This document shows, one piece after another, positions 36,634-44,728 of a stretch of DNA of 64,000 bases. The DNA is from Pedobacter riviphilus. Its GTDB lineage: Bacteria; Bacteroidota; Bacteroidia; Sphingobacteriales; Sphingobacteriaceae. The notes under the pieces were generated by a model. That model saw nothing but the letters and a program-made list of their open reading frames with translations. It ran no database searches and was not told the DNA's origin. The stretch spans positions 620,001 to 684,000 of the forward strand of contig NZ_CP061171.1 in NCBI RefSeq assembly GCF_014692875.1, in the 5' to 3' direction. The number at the start of each line of letters is the position of its first letter. The first letter of the stretch is position 1. The position numbers and the translations under genes were made by a program.

Positions 36634-36930
36634 ATGAACACTTTAAAGAAGTTTGAATTAATGGAAAAGATCGTGCGTGAATTGGAAGATTTACAAAACT
36701 CTCAGCAGGCACTTATTCAAAAAATTGGTAAAATCGAAGTTGATAATATCGAATTGGGCGATAACCGCCTGGAAAAAGATTTACCGGATGTTCATCAAAA
36801 TTTAGCTGATAACTTAGATACTATTTCGGGAATTTTAGATTACTTTGCAGGTAAAACACAAAACTTTGGTGATAAAAACAATGTTGATGCTTTAAAAGAA
36901 CAAGAAGCCATTAACAATGCCACCAGCTAA
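36634..36930 (+). CDS. Small coiled-coil protein, unknown function
   Basis: A 98-residue acidic protein. Residues 5-40 (KFELMEKIVRELEDLQNSQQ, then ALIQKIGKIE) form a likely coiled coil; the rest is polar. No signal peptide or known domain. It is 12 bases before an outer-membrane beta-barrel gene in the same direction, so probably in one transcript. Confidence 0.7.
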   Translation: MNTLKKFELMEKIVRELEDLQNSQQALIQKIGKIEVDNIELGDNRLEKDLPDVHQNLADNLDTISGILDYFAGKTQNFGDKNNVDALKEQEAINNATS

Positions 36931-36942
36931 ATTTAATCGCGT

Positions 36943-37533
36943 ATGAAATTTTTATCTTTAACTGTTACCTTTTTGCTTGTTGGCCTATTTGCCAGCGCAC
37001 AGGTACTGCCATCTTTCCAGCTGGGCATTAAAGCTGGTGCAAATTTTTCGAAATTTGATAGTGAAAACACTTTTAACAGTAACAACCGAGCTGGTTTTTA
37101 CGGTGGCCTTTGGGCTAGGGTAGGTGCCGCAGGCGTTTACTTCCAACCTGAACTTTATGTATCAGGAAAAAAAGCAGATTTGGTAAGTGAGTCAACGGGA
37201 GAAGTAAATAAAGTGCGCTTTACAAGTTTAGATGTGCCATTATTGGTAGGTACTAAGTTTGGCGCCGCTGGTATTGGACTCCGTTTAAACACCGGACCAA
37301 TGTTTTCGTTAATATTAGATGAAAATCAAAGTTTTAGTCAGGCTGCAGGTAGCGTTTTCAGGGCCGATTTTAAAAATCAGGCTTTGGCATGGCAATTTGG
37401 AGCAGGTTTAGACCTTAAAAAACTAAGCTTCGATGCACGTTACGAACTTGGTTTATCAAAAATCAATAAATCAGGTTATCCTGGCACTAAGTTAAACTTA
37501 TTTACAGTTGGCTTAGGTTATAGGATTTTATAG
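36943..37533 (+). CDS. PorT-like outer-membrane beta-barrel protein
   Basis: A 196-residue protein with signal peptide (SLTVTFLLVGLFASAQ) and eight or so predicted strands. It opens with LGIKAGANFSKFD, typical of the small PorT/OMP_b-brl_2 barrels, and ends LFTVGLGYRIL with an aromatic/hydrophobic last residue pattern. Function unknown; many such proteins are found in Bacteroidota. Same direction as the coiled-coil gene. Confidence 0.82.
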   Translation: MKFLSLTVTFLLVGLFASAQVLPSFQLGIKAGANFSKFDSENTFNSNNRAGFYGGLWARVGAAGVYFQPELYVSGKKADLVSESTGEVNKVRFTSLDVPLLVGTKFGAAGIGLRLNTGPMFSLILDENQSFSQAAGSVFRADFKNQALAWQFGAGLDLKKLSFDARYELGLSKINKSGYPGTKLNLFTVGLGYRIL

Positions 37534-37548
37534 TAGCCCCTTGCGAAT

Positions 37549-37620
37549 CGTCACCCTGAATTTATTTCAGGGTCTTTTCTTTTTTAGCTTGATAGATACT
37601 GAAACAAGTTCAGCATGACG
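37549..37620. repeat. Interspersed inverted-repeat element, family 2
   Basis: CGTCACCCTGAA at the left and TTCAGCATGACG at the right in inverse orientation, with an inner ACCCTGAA/TTCAGGGT hairpin followed by CTTTTCTTTT that can end the upstream transcript. Confidence 0.6.
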
Positions 37621-37639
37621 TATTAGTTAAGTGCCTCCA

Positions 37640-37689
37640 ATTAATAAAAAAGGGAGATAAAATTAATTTTATCTCCCTTTTTTATTAAT
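37640..37689. terminator. Perfect 50-bp palindrome, bidirectional terminator
   Basis: Both arms are 25 bases and exactly complementary around AATT|AATT; the core is AAAAAAGGGAGATAAAATT and its complement. It includes the stop codon of the minus-strand YihY gene (37685-37687), so the end of that gene is within the terminator. Confidence 0.85.
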
Positions 37690-38611
37690 CCTCTTTTTCC
37701 AGGTCAACTTCTGTTAACTCGTAGGCGAACGATCCGTTTTTTGGTATAATCGGTGTAGCTCTGCCAACACTCAGTGCTTTAATAAAAGATGCGCCGAAGT
37801 AAAATATCAACGAAGAGTAGAATACAAAAAGCATAATTACAATAATCGATCCTGCTGATCCATAGATGTTGCTGATGTTGCTCAGTGGTAATAAAATTCT
37901 TAAAATATACTTTCCTGCAGTAAAAAGGCACCCGGTTAAAAGGCCTCCAGAAATTGCTGCCCGCCAGGTAGGGCGCCCATTTGTTAAGTACCTGAAGAGT
38001 ATGGTGAACCATGTAGTTACAATTACAACAAATACCAATTGATTAATCACTGAAGTTAAAATTAAGCCGAAAGATGGTGATCCTGATTTCAGATAGGCAC
38101 CAATATAGGCCTGCACGCTATCGGCCAGCAAGCCTATAAAAAATAATATGCCAGCAAACAAGATAATCGTAACGGATATAGCTCTTGATTTAAGGGTATT
38201 AACAATCCCTTTTTTATCTTTTTGGCCTATATTCCAGATCTGCTCTAAAGAGTTTTTGATTACATTGAATAGTGTAGTGGCCACAAAAAGGAAAAATATA
38301 AAACTGAACAAAGTAACATACCAGGCCTGATTAATGCCCCGGATGTTTCTTAATGTAGTTCTGATCTGTATAATACTATCATTGTCGAGAATATTAGCCA
38401 AACGTTCGAATAGGTGTGTAGCCAATAACCTTCTATCGGTAAACATGCCGAAAAGCCTGATGAGTATAATTAATATTGGAGGTAAGGCAAAATTGGTGAA
38501 AAAAGCAGTAGCACCGGCCAGGCGTAAGGGATCATTCTGCTGAAATAAAATAAATGCTTTTCTTATGGTTGAGAAAAAAAACTTCAGATCTTCTGTTATG
38601 GATGGCATCAC
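37685..38611 (-). CDS. YihY/UPF0761-type inner-membrane protein
   Basis: A 308-residue protein with six hydrophobic segments (for example ATAFFTNFALPPILIILIRLF, WYVTLFSFIFFLFVATTLF, AISVTIILFAGILFFIGLLA, LVFVVIVTTWFTILFRYL, IIVIMLFVFYSSLIFYFGASF). Family features are GATAFF and the GSAGSIIVIMLFVFYSS region near the end. Earlier thought to be ribonuclease BN; now seen as a membrane protein of unclear transport function. Its stop codon lies in the terminator palindrome. Confidence 0.85.
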   Translation of the reverse strand: MMPSITEDLKFFFSTIRKAFILFQQNDPLRLAGATAFFTNFALPPILIILIRLFGMFTDRRLLATHLFERLANILDNDSIIQIRTTLRNIRGINQAWYVTLFSFIFFLFVATTLFNVIKNSLEQIWNIGQKDKKGIVNTLKSRAISVTIILFAGILFFIGLLADSVQAYIGAYLKSGSPSFGLILTSVINQLVFVVIVTTWFTILFRYLTNGRPTWRAAISGGLLTGCLFTAGKYILRILLPLSNISNIYGSAGSIIVIMLFVFYSSLIFYFGASFIKALSVGRATPIIPKNGSFAYELTEVDLEKED

Positions 38612-38683
38612 TCCTGCGTTAAACTCAAAGGGCCGAAAATAGTAAAAATACTTTATTCAGCCTTTTTTATGCATGTAAAGATT

Positions 38684-39082
38684 CTAGTTTGTTTTGGTGA
38701 AAACCAGCAAGGTTTTATCGCCATTTAACAGATATAGCTTATTATCGGTTATTTTAGCGCTATTAACCTGGTTAAGAGCATGTAAGTATGCACGTTCTGC
38801 TGCATCAGTTTCCTGACAGAACATTTTAGTGCCAAAAACATTTTTAACAGTAATTTTATTATCAGCAATTTCTCCCTTGCCACCATAGTTATTACAGAAC
38901 GATTTTCCGCTAATTTTCAAACTATCAGCAAAATTTAGGGTTGCTTTTGCCGAACTTGGTAGCGTTAAACCAGGCAATTCGCTCAACTCCCATTTGGTAT
39001 TGTTAAAGCTTGCAGGATCTAATTTTTCTTTACAAGAACTCAATAATAAGATCAGCATTCCGCAGAAGATAAGGTGTTTCAT
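38684..39082 (-). CDS. META/HslJ-type domain lipoprotein
   Basis: About 132 residues. A lipoprotein signal (HLIFCGMLILLLSSC) is followed by the META domain (NNTKWELSELPG, GKSFCNNYGGKGEI, MFCQETDAAERAYLHAL, LYLLNGDKTLLVF). The ATG at 39082 begins the lipoprotein signal; an in-frame ATG at 39118 would add 12 basic residues and is less likely. Such proteins are periplasmic or outer-membrane lipoproteins linked to stress or antibiotic tolerance in other bacteria; role unknown here. Confidence 0.82.
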   Translation of the reverse strand: MKHLIFCGMLILLLSSCKEKLDPASFNNTKWELSELPGLTLPSSAKATLNFADSLKISGKSFCNNYGGKGEIADNKITVKNVFGTKMFCQETDAAERAYLHALNQVNSAKITDNKLYLLNGDKTLLVFTKTN

Positions 39083-39158
39083 AAGGTAAGGTTTAAATGA
39101 TTTCCTTTTTAGCATCAAAAACTAAACCATAAAAAGATAAAATTGCCTTTTGGTTAAG

Positions 39159-39682
39159 CTAAATTGATTTTTTAATCTTCATCCAATGGTGTTTTATGCC
39201 ATTGTAATCAAAAATAGAGGTCCGTTTTAAACCTACTTTTTCCAAAACATGTATAGATCCCAGGTTATTGATATCTGCAATACCCATAATTTCATTCAAC
39301 TTCAGTTCATTAAAGCCATAGTCTCTCGCCGCCACTGCCGTTTCTGTAGCATAACCTTTCCCCAGAAACGTTTGCTGAACCGATAACCCAGGTCGTAATA
39401 ATTAACGTGGTTGTTGGTAACTTCTTTAATCAATTTTAAGCCCGACCAACCTACAAAATTACCTGTTGCTTTTTCGATAACGGCCCATCTCCCAATACCA
39501 TTTTCTATATATTGTTTTCTGATAAACTCGATTTCTGCAATACTTTGCTCGATTGATTTTACAGGCTTATTGCCAAGATAAAGATGCACCTCGGGGTCAC
39601 TATCCATTTCAAACATACCCTCAGCATCGGTTGGTATTAGTTCACGTAAAATTAAGCGTTCGGTTTTGGCAAAAATCATCAT
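39159..39682 (-). CDS. GNAT-family acetyltransferase (single-base frameshift)
   Basis: The first frame reads MMIFAKTERLILRELIPTDA and DPEVHLYLG, typical of ribosomal-protein-alanine N-acetyltransferase-like GNATs, to RFSKRFWGK, then shifts and stops at 39302. The next frame continues GYATETAVAARDYGFNEL, then IMGIADINNLGSIHVLEKVGL and stops at 39159. One more G at the GGGG run (39360-39363, CCCC on the plus strand) gives FWGKGYATE and a 174-residue protein. The break falls at the acetyl-CoA loop. The start overlaps the stop of the cupin gene (ATGA). Substrate unknown. Confidence 0.85.
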
Positions 39683-40026
39683 AAGCTTGATTTTAAAAAA
39701 TGGCCATCAATGATTAAAAGTTTTACACTTTCTTCAGATACTGACCGGTGCGAACTTAAATCGTCAGAAACCACATAAGTCATCCCTGTGCTCAGCGCGA
39801 ATGTTGTTCCATCTTCCATTTCACTTGTAAAGCTACCTTCCAAACAATGTACAATGTGGCCTTTTTTGCACCAATGATCGGCAAGATAACCCGCAGAGTA
39901 GGTTACAGTCCTGATTCTTAAGCCATCCAGGTTTAAGGTTTGCCAGGTTGCTGTGCCTGTTTCACCAGGGTATTCTACTTTTTCTATCTGGCTCCAATCT
40001 ATATTGGTAAAGGGGATGGTATACAT
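39679..40026 (-). CDS. Small cupin-fold protein (DHCW-type)
   Basis: A 115-residue cytoplasmic protein with a single cupin-like beta barrel: WSQIEKVEYPGETGTATWQ, ADHWCKKGHIVHCLEGSF and SDDLSSHRS. The DHWCKKGH stretch resembles the DHCW-motif cupins known from Bacteroidota and Proteobacteria. It overlaps the start of the GNAT gene by four bases and so is in the same operon. No enzyme activity is known for the family. Confidence 0.75.
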   Translation of the reverse strand: MYTIPFTNIDWSQIEKVEYPGETGTATWQTLNLDGLRIRTVTYSAGYLADHWCKKGHIVHCLEGSFTSEMEDGTTFALSTGMTYVVSDDLSSHRSVSEESVKLLIIDGHFLKSSL

Positions 40027-40080
40027 AGTTATTTTTTAATGGCTTAAAATTAATAAGACGAGATCAGATTAGCAGGTATC

Positions 40081-40623
40081 TTAAATGGTTTTTACATTTA
40101 ATGGAGTGCCCTCTTTTCTTTTCAGAATAAGTGCTGCTACCAATGAGATCAATATGCCTACAGGTAGTATTTCCATATAGGTAAATAGAACTACCATGAT
40201 CGGATTTTTGTACATTTCCTGACTAGAGGCCAGTTCTTTTGTTTTTGTTGCCAGCTCAGCTGCCGATGCGCCACCTGCTTTGGCTTCCCTTAATACCTGG
40301 GCAACATATTTATCCATAAAATCAGGCATAAATACATAATAATCAACCAACCAGACAATAACATATATGGTAGAGGCCACCAAGCTGATCAATGCGCCGA
40401 TTTTAAAAGCTTTGCCGAAAGTGATTAATCCATCGTTATACTTATCGCGGTAGTTTTTTATGCCGACAAAAATAAAGGAAAATGCCAATACCATTGAGGC
40501 ATAGCCGATAAGCATGCTGTGCTCAAGGTTCGGGTCGCTATAACATCTTGCCATAGAGAGCACCATCAAAGTTGATACAATTAAGCCGGCGATTAATCCA
40601 AATACGATTACGTTCTTTTTCAT
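40081..40623 (-). CDS. DUF4199 membrane protein
   Basis: A 180-residue protein with four membrane segments (VFGLIAGLIVSTLMVLSM, IGYASMVLAFSFIFVGI, IGALISLVASTIYVIVWLV and ILPVGILISLVAALIL). The KNYRDKYNDGLITFGKAFKIG loop between segments 2 and 3 is characteristic of DUF4199. Unknown function. A membrane LuxR-type HTH protein gene lies 117 bases upstream in the same direction; such regulators are often next to DUF4199 genes, which suggests a functional pair. Confidence 0.85.
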   Translation of the reverse strand: MKKNVIVFGLIAGLIVSTLMVLSMARCYSDPNLEHSMLIGYASMVLAFSFIFVGIKNYRDKYNDGLITFGKAFKIGALISLVASTIYVIVWLVDYYVFMPDFMDKYVAQVLREAKAGGASAAELATKTKELASSQEMYKNPIMVVLFTYMEILPVGILISLVAALILKRKEGTPLNVKTI

Positions 40624-40740
40624 CTGTTTATAATTTTAAGAGGTTTACACCACAAAATTGCTTCGATTATTTTTTCTAACCCTCATACTTTAGGGTGATT
40701 TTTCAGATTGGTAGCTTTTTAATACTAATGTGTTAGTCCA

Positions 40741-41214
40741 CTAAGGGATAATATTGAGCCTTTTTGCCGTTTCTATGGCCTGCGTTCTCCGTTTGACTTC
40801 CAGTTTTTCGAAAAGCCTGGCGTTGTGTGTTTTTATGGTGTTTAAAGAAACAAATAATTTTAATGCAATTTCCTGGTTGCTTAAACCTGCAGACATGAGC
40901 TGCAAAACCTCCAGCTCTCTTTTGCTGATGTTGAGTTTGGCCAGTTCTTTTTCGTTGAGGATAAATGTTTCAGGCTTGCCGGTAAAAACTTCTTTTTCGA
41001 TCAGTATGGTTTTGGGCCTGGTTAATTTAAGCACGAGCCAAATGCCTAAAGCTGTAAAAATAATGGCTATCGAACCAGCATAAATTTCGAAGGCATGGTT
41101 GATGATAATGAAACGAAGTTCAAGCCACTTCAGCAAAAACAGTAGTGCAGCCAGGAAAACTCCATATAAGATTACGCTTTTATTTTTAGCGAGAAAACTC
41201 GGTGTGTTAGCCAT
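40741..41214 (-). CDS. Membrane-anchored LuxR-type HTH regulator
   Basis: A 157-residue protein. Two membrane helices come first (SVILYGVFLAALLFLLKWLE; IYAGSIAIIFTALGIWLVL), then a linker and a LuxR/GerE helix-turn-helix (LNISKRELEVLQLMSAGLS, NQEIALKLFVSLNTIKTHNA, RLFEKLEVKRRTQAI). There is no receiver domain, so the signal must come from the membrane part or a partner, possibly the DUF4199 protein encoded downstream. A 13-base inverted repeat begins right next to its start. Confidence 0.85.
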   Translation of the reverse strand: MANTPSFLAKNKSVILYGVFLAALLFLLKWLELRFIIINHAFEIYAGSIAIIFTALGIWLVLKLTRPKTILIEKEVFTGKPETFILNEKELAKLNISKRELEVLQLMSAGLSNQEIALKLFVSLNTIKTHNARLFEKLEVKRRTQAIETAKRLNIIP

Positions 41215-41218
41215 TGGT

Positions 41219-41349
41219 TATCTGTTAATCAAAAATAAGGAATTTAGTCGGAAGTAGTCAAATTCTGCCACCCAAACACAGAAAGTAAGGCATTTGAGTC
41301 TGATAGAGAGGCAAATGCCAGGGGCTTTGGTCTTTATGATTAACAGATA
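41219..41349. repeat. Long-range inverted repeat upstream of the LuxR-type gene
   Basis: TATCTGTTAATCA (41219-41231) and TGATTAACAGATA (41337-41349) are exact 13-base inverse copies 105 bases apart. Between them is a hairpin GGCATTTG (41289-41296) / CAAATGCC (41312-41319). It may be a small non-autonomous element or a pair of operator half-sites for the adjacent regulator. Confidence 0.6.
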
Positions 41350-41472
41350 GTGGAATGCCAGTATAAACACGATCTGTTGTGCTTTTTAAACAGATGCGGT
41401 AATTTTCTGGTGACTTTGATAAAATAAGCGCAATAAAGATTATAAATTAGCAAAAAATAAATAGCTATACCT

Positions 41473-42261
41473 ATGAAAATTACGCTTTATGCACTCTTAC
41501 TTTCCGTTGTTTTATTTGGCTGCGGTAAATCAGAAAAAGCCTGCAAGGCAAAACCATTTACGGCCAGTGAAGATTTTAATGTTTTCCCGAAATCAAAGAA
41601 AAATATACTTACTATCGTAAAAACAGATTCTGGTGCAGTGGCAGCAGCCGATCGCTTTGCCATTCAGTATAAGGATACCACTATTATTATTGATGATGCA
41701 CCAAATGCTGCTGCACAGAAATTTATTGTTGCATCATTCATCAATACCCAAAAAACTGCCGTGTTGGTTCAGGTGTCGAACGAAACGGGTAAAATGGCTC
41801 CATTTTATATCATTTCTGTTAATGATGGAAAAACTGAAGTGGTGAGCTTAAACAAACCATCAAAAGGTGCTGAAGATAAAAAATATACAAACGGGTTGGA
41901 AGAATTAACACGTAGCAATATTTTGGTTAATAATGATTTCTTCATCACGACTATAAATTCAAGGGTTTATCCGGTGAAGAGACAAAACCCTGATGAACGT
42001 ATCCAGGGGAAATTTTTTATGTACTCTAGTGATAAAACCACACTAGCCTTTTTAACCGCCAATTCTTTGTACCAGGTAAATACGGCAACTGGCGAAACTT
42101 TTAACCTGCCATTGCCAGCATCACTTATTAACCAGCCTGAAACATTAGTAGGTAATATCCAAAGAGATTATACCTGGGTAGCAAATGCTAATGGCACTTC
42201 TTTCTTAAAGAAAAATGCTGATGATGACCGTATTGTAGATATTAAAGAGTTTAAACATTAA
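41473..42261 (+). CDS. Lipoprotein, unknown function
   Basis: A 262-residue protein with a lipoprotein signal (LYALLLSVVLFGC, Cys17). After KSEKACKAKPFTAS the body is beta-rich with repeats such as RFAIQYKDTTIIID and FMYSSDKTTLAFLTANSLYQV, which might be propeller-like blades, but no family is recognised. It is a single gene. Confidence 0.7.
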   Translation: MKITLYALLLSVVLFGCGKSEKACKAKPFTASEDFNVFPKSKKNILTIVKTDSGAVAAADRFAIQYKDTTIIIDDAPNAAAQKFIVASFINTQKTAVLVQVSNETGKMAPFYIISVNDGKTEVVSLNKPSKGAEDKKYTNGLEELTRSNILVNNDFFITTINSRVYPVKRQNPDERIQGKFFMYSSDKTTLAFLTANSLYQVNTATGETFNLPLPASLINQPETLVGNIQRDYTWVANANGTSFLKKNADDDRIVDIKEFKH

Positions 42262-42266
42262 GATTT

Positions 42267-42363
42267 TTGCGAGGAGGAACGACGAAGCAATCTTTTATAC
42301 TAGTGATCCTTGTCATAAAGATTGCTTCGTTGGCTGAAAAAGCCTTCTCGCAATGACGATATC
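42267..42363. repeat. Interspersed inverted-repeat element, family 3 copy 1
   Basis: TTGCGAGGAGGAACGACGAA with GCAATCTT at the left pairs with AAGATTGCTTCGTTGG and CCTTCTCGCAA at the right, ending CAATGACGATATCT. The end CAATGACGATATCT is also found in the copy at 52224. Confidence 0.7.
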
Positions 42364-42378
42364 TAATCCCCATTTAAA

Positions 42379-42987
42379 CTAAACCACCATTGTCCTAAAG
42401 GTGAGATTTATTCTTGGCTTACTTACTTTTTTGGTTGGTGGAAGGCGATGTAACCAATTGGTTTGTGTTTCATCTTTCATTACCAATAAACTTCCATTTT
42501 CTAAAAATAAGGTTACGGTTTCTTTAGTTTTTTTGTGTTTAAAAAGAAATCTTCGCTCTGCGCCAAAACTTAATGATGCAATGGCAGAATCTTTAGCTAA
42601 GGCCTTCTCGTCGTCGCTATGGTAAGCCATTCCCTCATCACCGTTATGGTACAGGTTAAGTAAGCAGGAATTAAAGGTGGTACCCGTTTGCTCCTCTGAT
42701 ATTTTTTTTAACTCCAGTAATTCCTTTGTCCATGGTAAAGCCATTTTTGATTTATTGGAGTAGGTATAAGAATAGGCTTCATCTCCATACCAGGCTACTT
42801 TTCTTTTGGTGATAATGTGTTTGCCCATAATAAAAGCTTCGTCGTTCTTCCATTCAATAGTATTCATCAGTGCATCGAAGTAATGATCGGCTTCTGGTAT
42901 AGAAAATAATTTGCCATAATAATTTACTGTTCCACCATATGGAAGCAGATTTTGGTTACTATCTATTGTTGTGTTGAATAAATCCAT
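42379..42987 (-). CDS. alkB: AlkB-type 2OG-Fe(II) dioxygenase, DNA alkylation repair
   Basis: About 202 residues. AlkB motifs: LLPYGGTVNYYG, KRKVAWYGDEAYSYTYS, FNSCLLNLYHNGDEGMAYHSDDE (with His/Asp of the iron site), SLSFGAERRFLFKHK, the second iron His in NWLHRLPPTKK and the 2OG-binding RINLTFR. It oxidatively removes methyl groups from damaged bases. A longer frame exists, but the ATG at 42987 (MDLFNTTID) begins where AlkB homologues do, and overlaps the end of the Ada-type metal-binding gene by 25 bases. Last in the ada operon. Confidence 0.92.
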   Translation of the reverse strand: MDLFNTTIDSNQNLLPYGGTVNYYGKLFSIPEADHYFDALMNTIEWKNDEAFIMGKHIITKRKVAWYGDEAYSYTYSNKSKMALPWTKELLELKKISEEQTGTTFNSCLLNLYHNGDEGMAYHSDDEKALAKDSAIASLSFGAERRFLFKHKKTKETVTLFLENGSLLVMKDETQTNWLHRLPPTKKVSKPRINLTFRTMVV

Positions 42988-43211
42988 TGTTGATATGCCT
43001 TTCTTAAACAATGCCCACACGGACGGTAGCCATGTTGAAGTGCTTCTTCTACAGAACGAAAAAATATGCGGTTTCCTTTCTTCATCCGCTTTCCCGATCT
43101 GCATTTAAGTAGTCCGTAAATCTTCAATCTGGCATTTCCACCGAAGCAGATGTCTTTGTTTTTGAAATGTTTTTTTAATTCTTCCATTGAAATATCTGCA
43201 TGTTTGATCAT
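42963..43211 (-). CDS. Ada-type metal-binding domain as a separate small protein
   Basis: An 82-residue protein matching the N-terminal zinc domain of Ada: ICFGGNARLKIYGLLKCRSGKRMKKGNR and GYRPCGHCLRKAYQQW (split here for length). In E. coli Ada four Cys bind zinc and one accepts methyl from phosphotriesters; here the CGHC pair and one KCRSG Cys are clear, while the partner of the first pair is Gly, with CFGG upstream as a possible substitute. It lies between ada and alkB, overlapping alkB, so it likely serves alkylation response. Confidence 0.8.
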   Translation of the reverse strand: MIKHADISMEELKKHFKNKDICFGGNARLKIYGLLKCRSGKRMKKGNRIFFRSVEEALQHGYRPCGHCLRKAYQQWIYSTQQ

Positions 43212-43217
43212 ACAGGT

Positions 43218-44057
43218 TTAAATATTGGTTTTTGCTGCTTCCCAACCAATCATGGCTGTTTTTCGGTTCACTCCCCAGTGGTAACCGCCCAAAGCACCGC
43301 TTGATTGTATTACCCTGTGGCAAGGAATGAGAAAAGCCACCGGATTATCGCCAATCGCCGTGCCCACCGCTCTTGATGCATTAGGGTTGTGCAATTGTTT
43401 GGCAATGTTGCCATAAGTGGCCAATTTACCCATAGGGATTTTTAACAAGGCTTCCCAAACTTTTAACTGAAAGTCTGTCCCCTTTAAATGCAGTTTAATC
43501 TGGTGTAATTTGCTCCAATCGTGACTGAAAATATATAAAGCATTTTGTTGTTCTTTATCCAATATCTGTTGATACTGAGCTGCAGGGAATTGCCGTTGCA
43601 GATTTGCCAAAGCAATATTTTCGTCGTCGTAAAAAGCGATATGACAGATTCCTTTTGGGGTGCTGGCTACCATAATATTTCCGAACGGACTTTCTGCAAA
43701 ACTATAATTGATATAAAGATTTTCGCCACCGTTTTTGTATTCGCCAGGTGTCATGCCTTCAATGTTTATAAAAAGATCGTGCAGTCTGCTGGTTCCCGAT
43801 AAGCCAGTTTCTAATGCAGTATCGAATAAACTCTGGTTTTCTTTCAGCATTTCTTTGGCATAACCAATGCTAATATATTGCAGAAAACGTTTAGGAGTTG
43901 TACCTGCCCATTCGCTAAATAATCTTTGGAAATGAAAGGGACTTAAATTTACTTTCTCTGCAATTTCTTCTAAACCTGGCTGTGTTTTAAAATTCGCCTT
44001 GATGTAGCTAATGGCTTCGGCTATGCGATTGAAATTGATCTCTTCTTGTACTTTCAT
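43218..44057 (-). CDS. ada: Ada-like protein: AraC-type HTH fused to O6-methylguanine-DNA methyltransferase
   Basis: A 279-residue protein. Residues 10-105 are an AraC-type double HTH (LEEIAEKVNLSPFHFQRLF, RLHDLFINIEGMTPGEYKNG); residues 110-275 are the methyltransferase with the acceptor-Cys motif PCHRVI preceded by GDNPVAFLI and RAVGTAIG. It repairs O6-methylguanine by suicide transfer and probably regulates the operon. The N-terminal zinc domain of E. coli Ada is not in this protein but is encoded by the next gene, so the three-part Ada is split here. Confidence 0.92.
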   Translation of the reverse strand: MKVQEEINFNRIAEAISYIKANFKTQPGLEEIAEKVNLSPFHFQRLFSEWAGTTPKRFLQYISIGYAKEMLKENQSLFDTALETGLSGTSRLHDLFINIEGMTPGEYKNGGENLYINYSFAESPFGNIMVASTPKGICHIAFYDDENIALANLQRQFPAAQYQQILDKEQQNALYIFSHDWSKLHQIKLHLKGTDFQLKVWEALLKIPMGKLATYGNIAKQLHNPNASRAVGTAIGDNPVAFLIPCHRVIQSSGALGGYHWGVNRKTAMIGWEAAKTNI

Positions 44058-44157
44058 GGTCTTGAATAATTTATATTCAAAAGTAGTTTGGAAAGAAACG
44101 ACAAACTACCCGAAACTTGCTAAGTTTAACAGGATTTTAAAATCCTGTTTATTTAAT

Positions 44158-44685
44158 TCAGTTGTCAATTAATTTCCTTGCTTGTGCAAGATCGGTATTT
44201 CCATTGATGTCTATATGAAGAAAATAAGGTGCTTGCCACTGTTGGGTTTTCTCTGCCTGTTTATTTGTTACTGTATCCCAGAGCGGATAAACCCTAATAC
44301 CTCTTTTGCCTTCTATTCCTTTTGCTGTAATAATTTTATGTTGTGCCAATATGGCTTTTGGAAAAATGAACTGACCAGATCTGTGGGCACTATTAACAGA
44401 TATAATTAACAGATCAAATTCATCCTGATCAGTAAACGGAGTAGTAATTCCTGCTTCATTCCGTTTCCATATGGTTACAAATTGCCCCGTCTTGGTTGGG
44501 GTGATTTTAGAAAGGCGGTGTTTGATTTTTACGCTATTTAGCTCAAAAGTACAGGCCGCATATTCCTGACTTTCATTTTCAATTTGTAGGTTATTTATTT
44601 GATAATTAAGCGGGCCGTAAACTAAATTGGATGCGGTTAGTAATATTGATGATATTCGATTTATAAGAGTTTCTTCTAGAGGCAT
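44158..44685 (-). CDS. MepB-family protein
   Basis: A 175-residue protein with the MepB signature: a SNLVYGPLNYQ start, TPTKTGQFVTIWKR, PFTDQDEFDLLIISV, GQFIFPKAIL, KGIEGKRGIRVYPLWD and KTQQWQ. MepB was named from the mepRAB efflux locus of Staphylococcus, but its function is unknown; the many conserved charged residues suggest an enzyme or nucleic-acid-binding protein. No partner gene is obvious here. Confidence 0.85.
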   Translation of the reverse strand: MPLEETLINRISSILLTASNLVYGPLNYQINNLQIENESQEYAACTFELNSVKIKHRLSKITPTKTGQFVTIWKRNEAGITTPFTDQDEFDLLIISVNSAHRSGQFIFPKAILAQHKIITAKGIEGKRGIRVYPLWDTVTNKQAEKTQQWQAPYFLHIDINGNTDLAQARKLIDN

Positions 44686-44728
44686 ATTGGGCTTGCAAAT
44701 TGAGATGGAAATCTATTTGTAATTAAGC

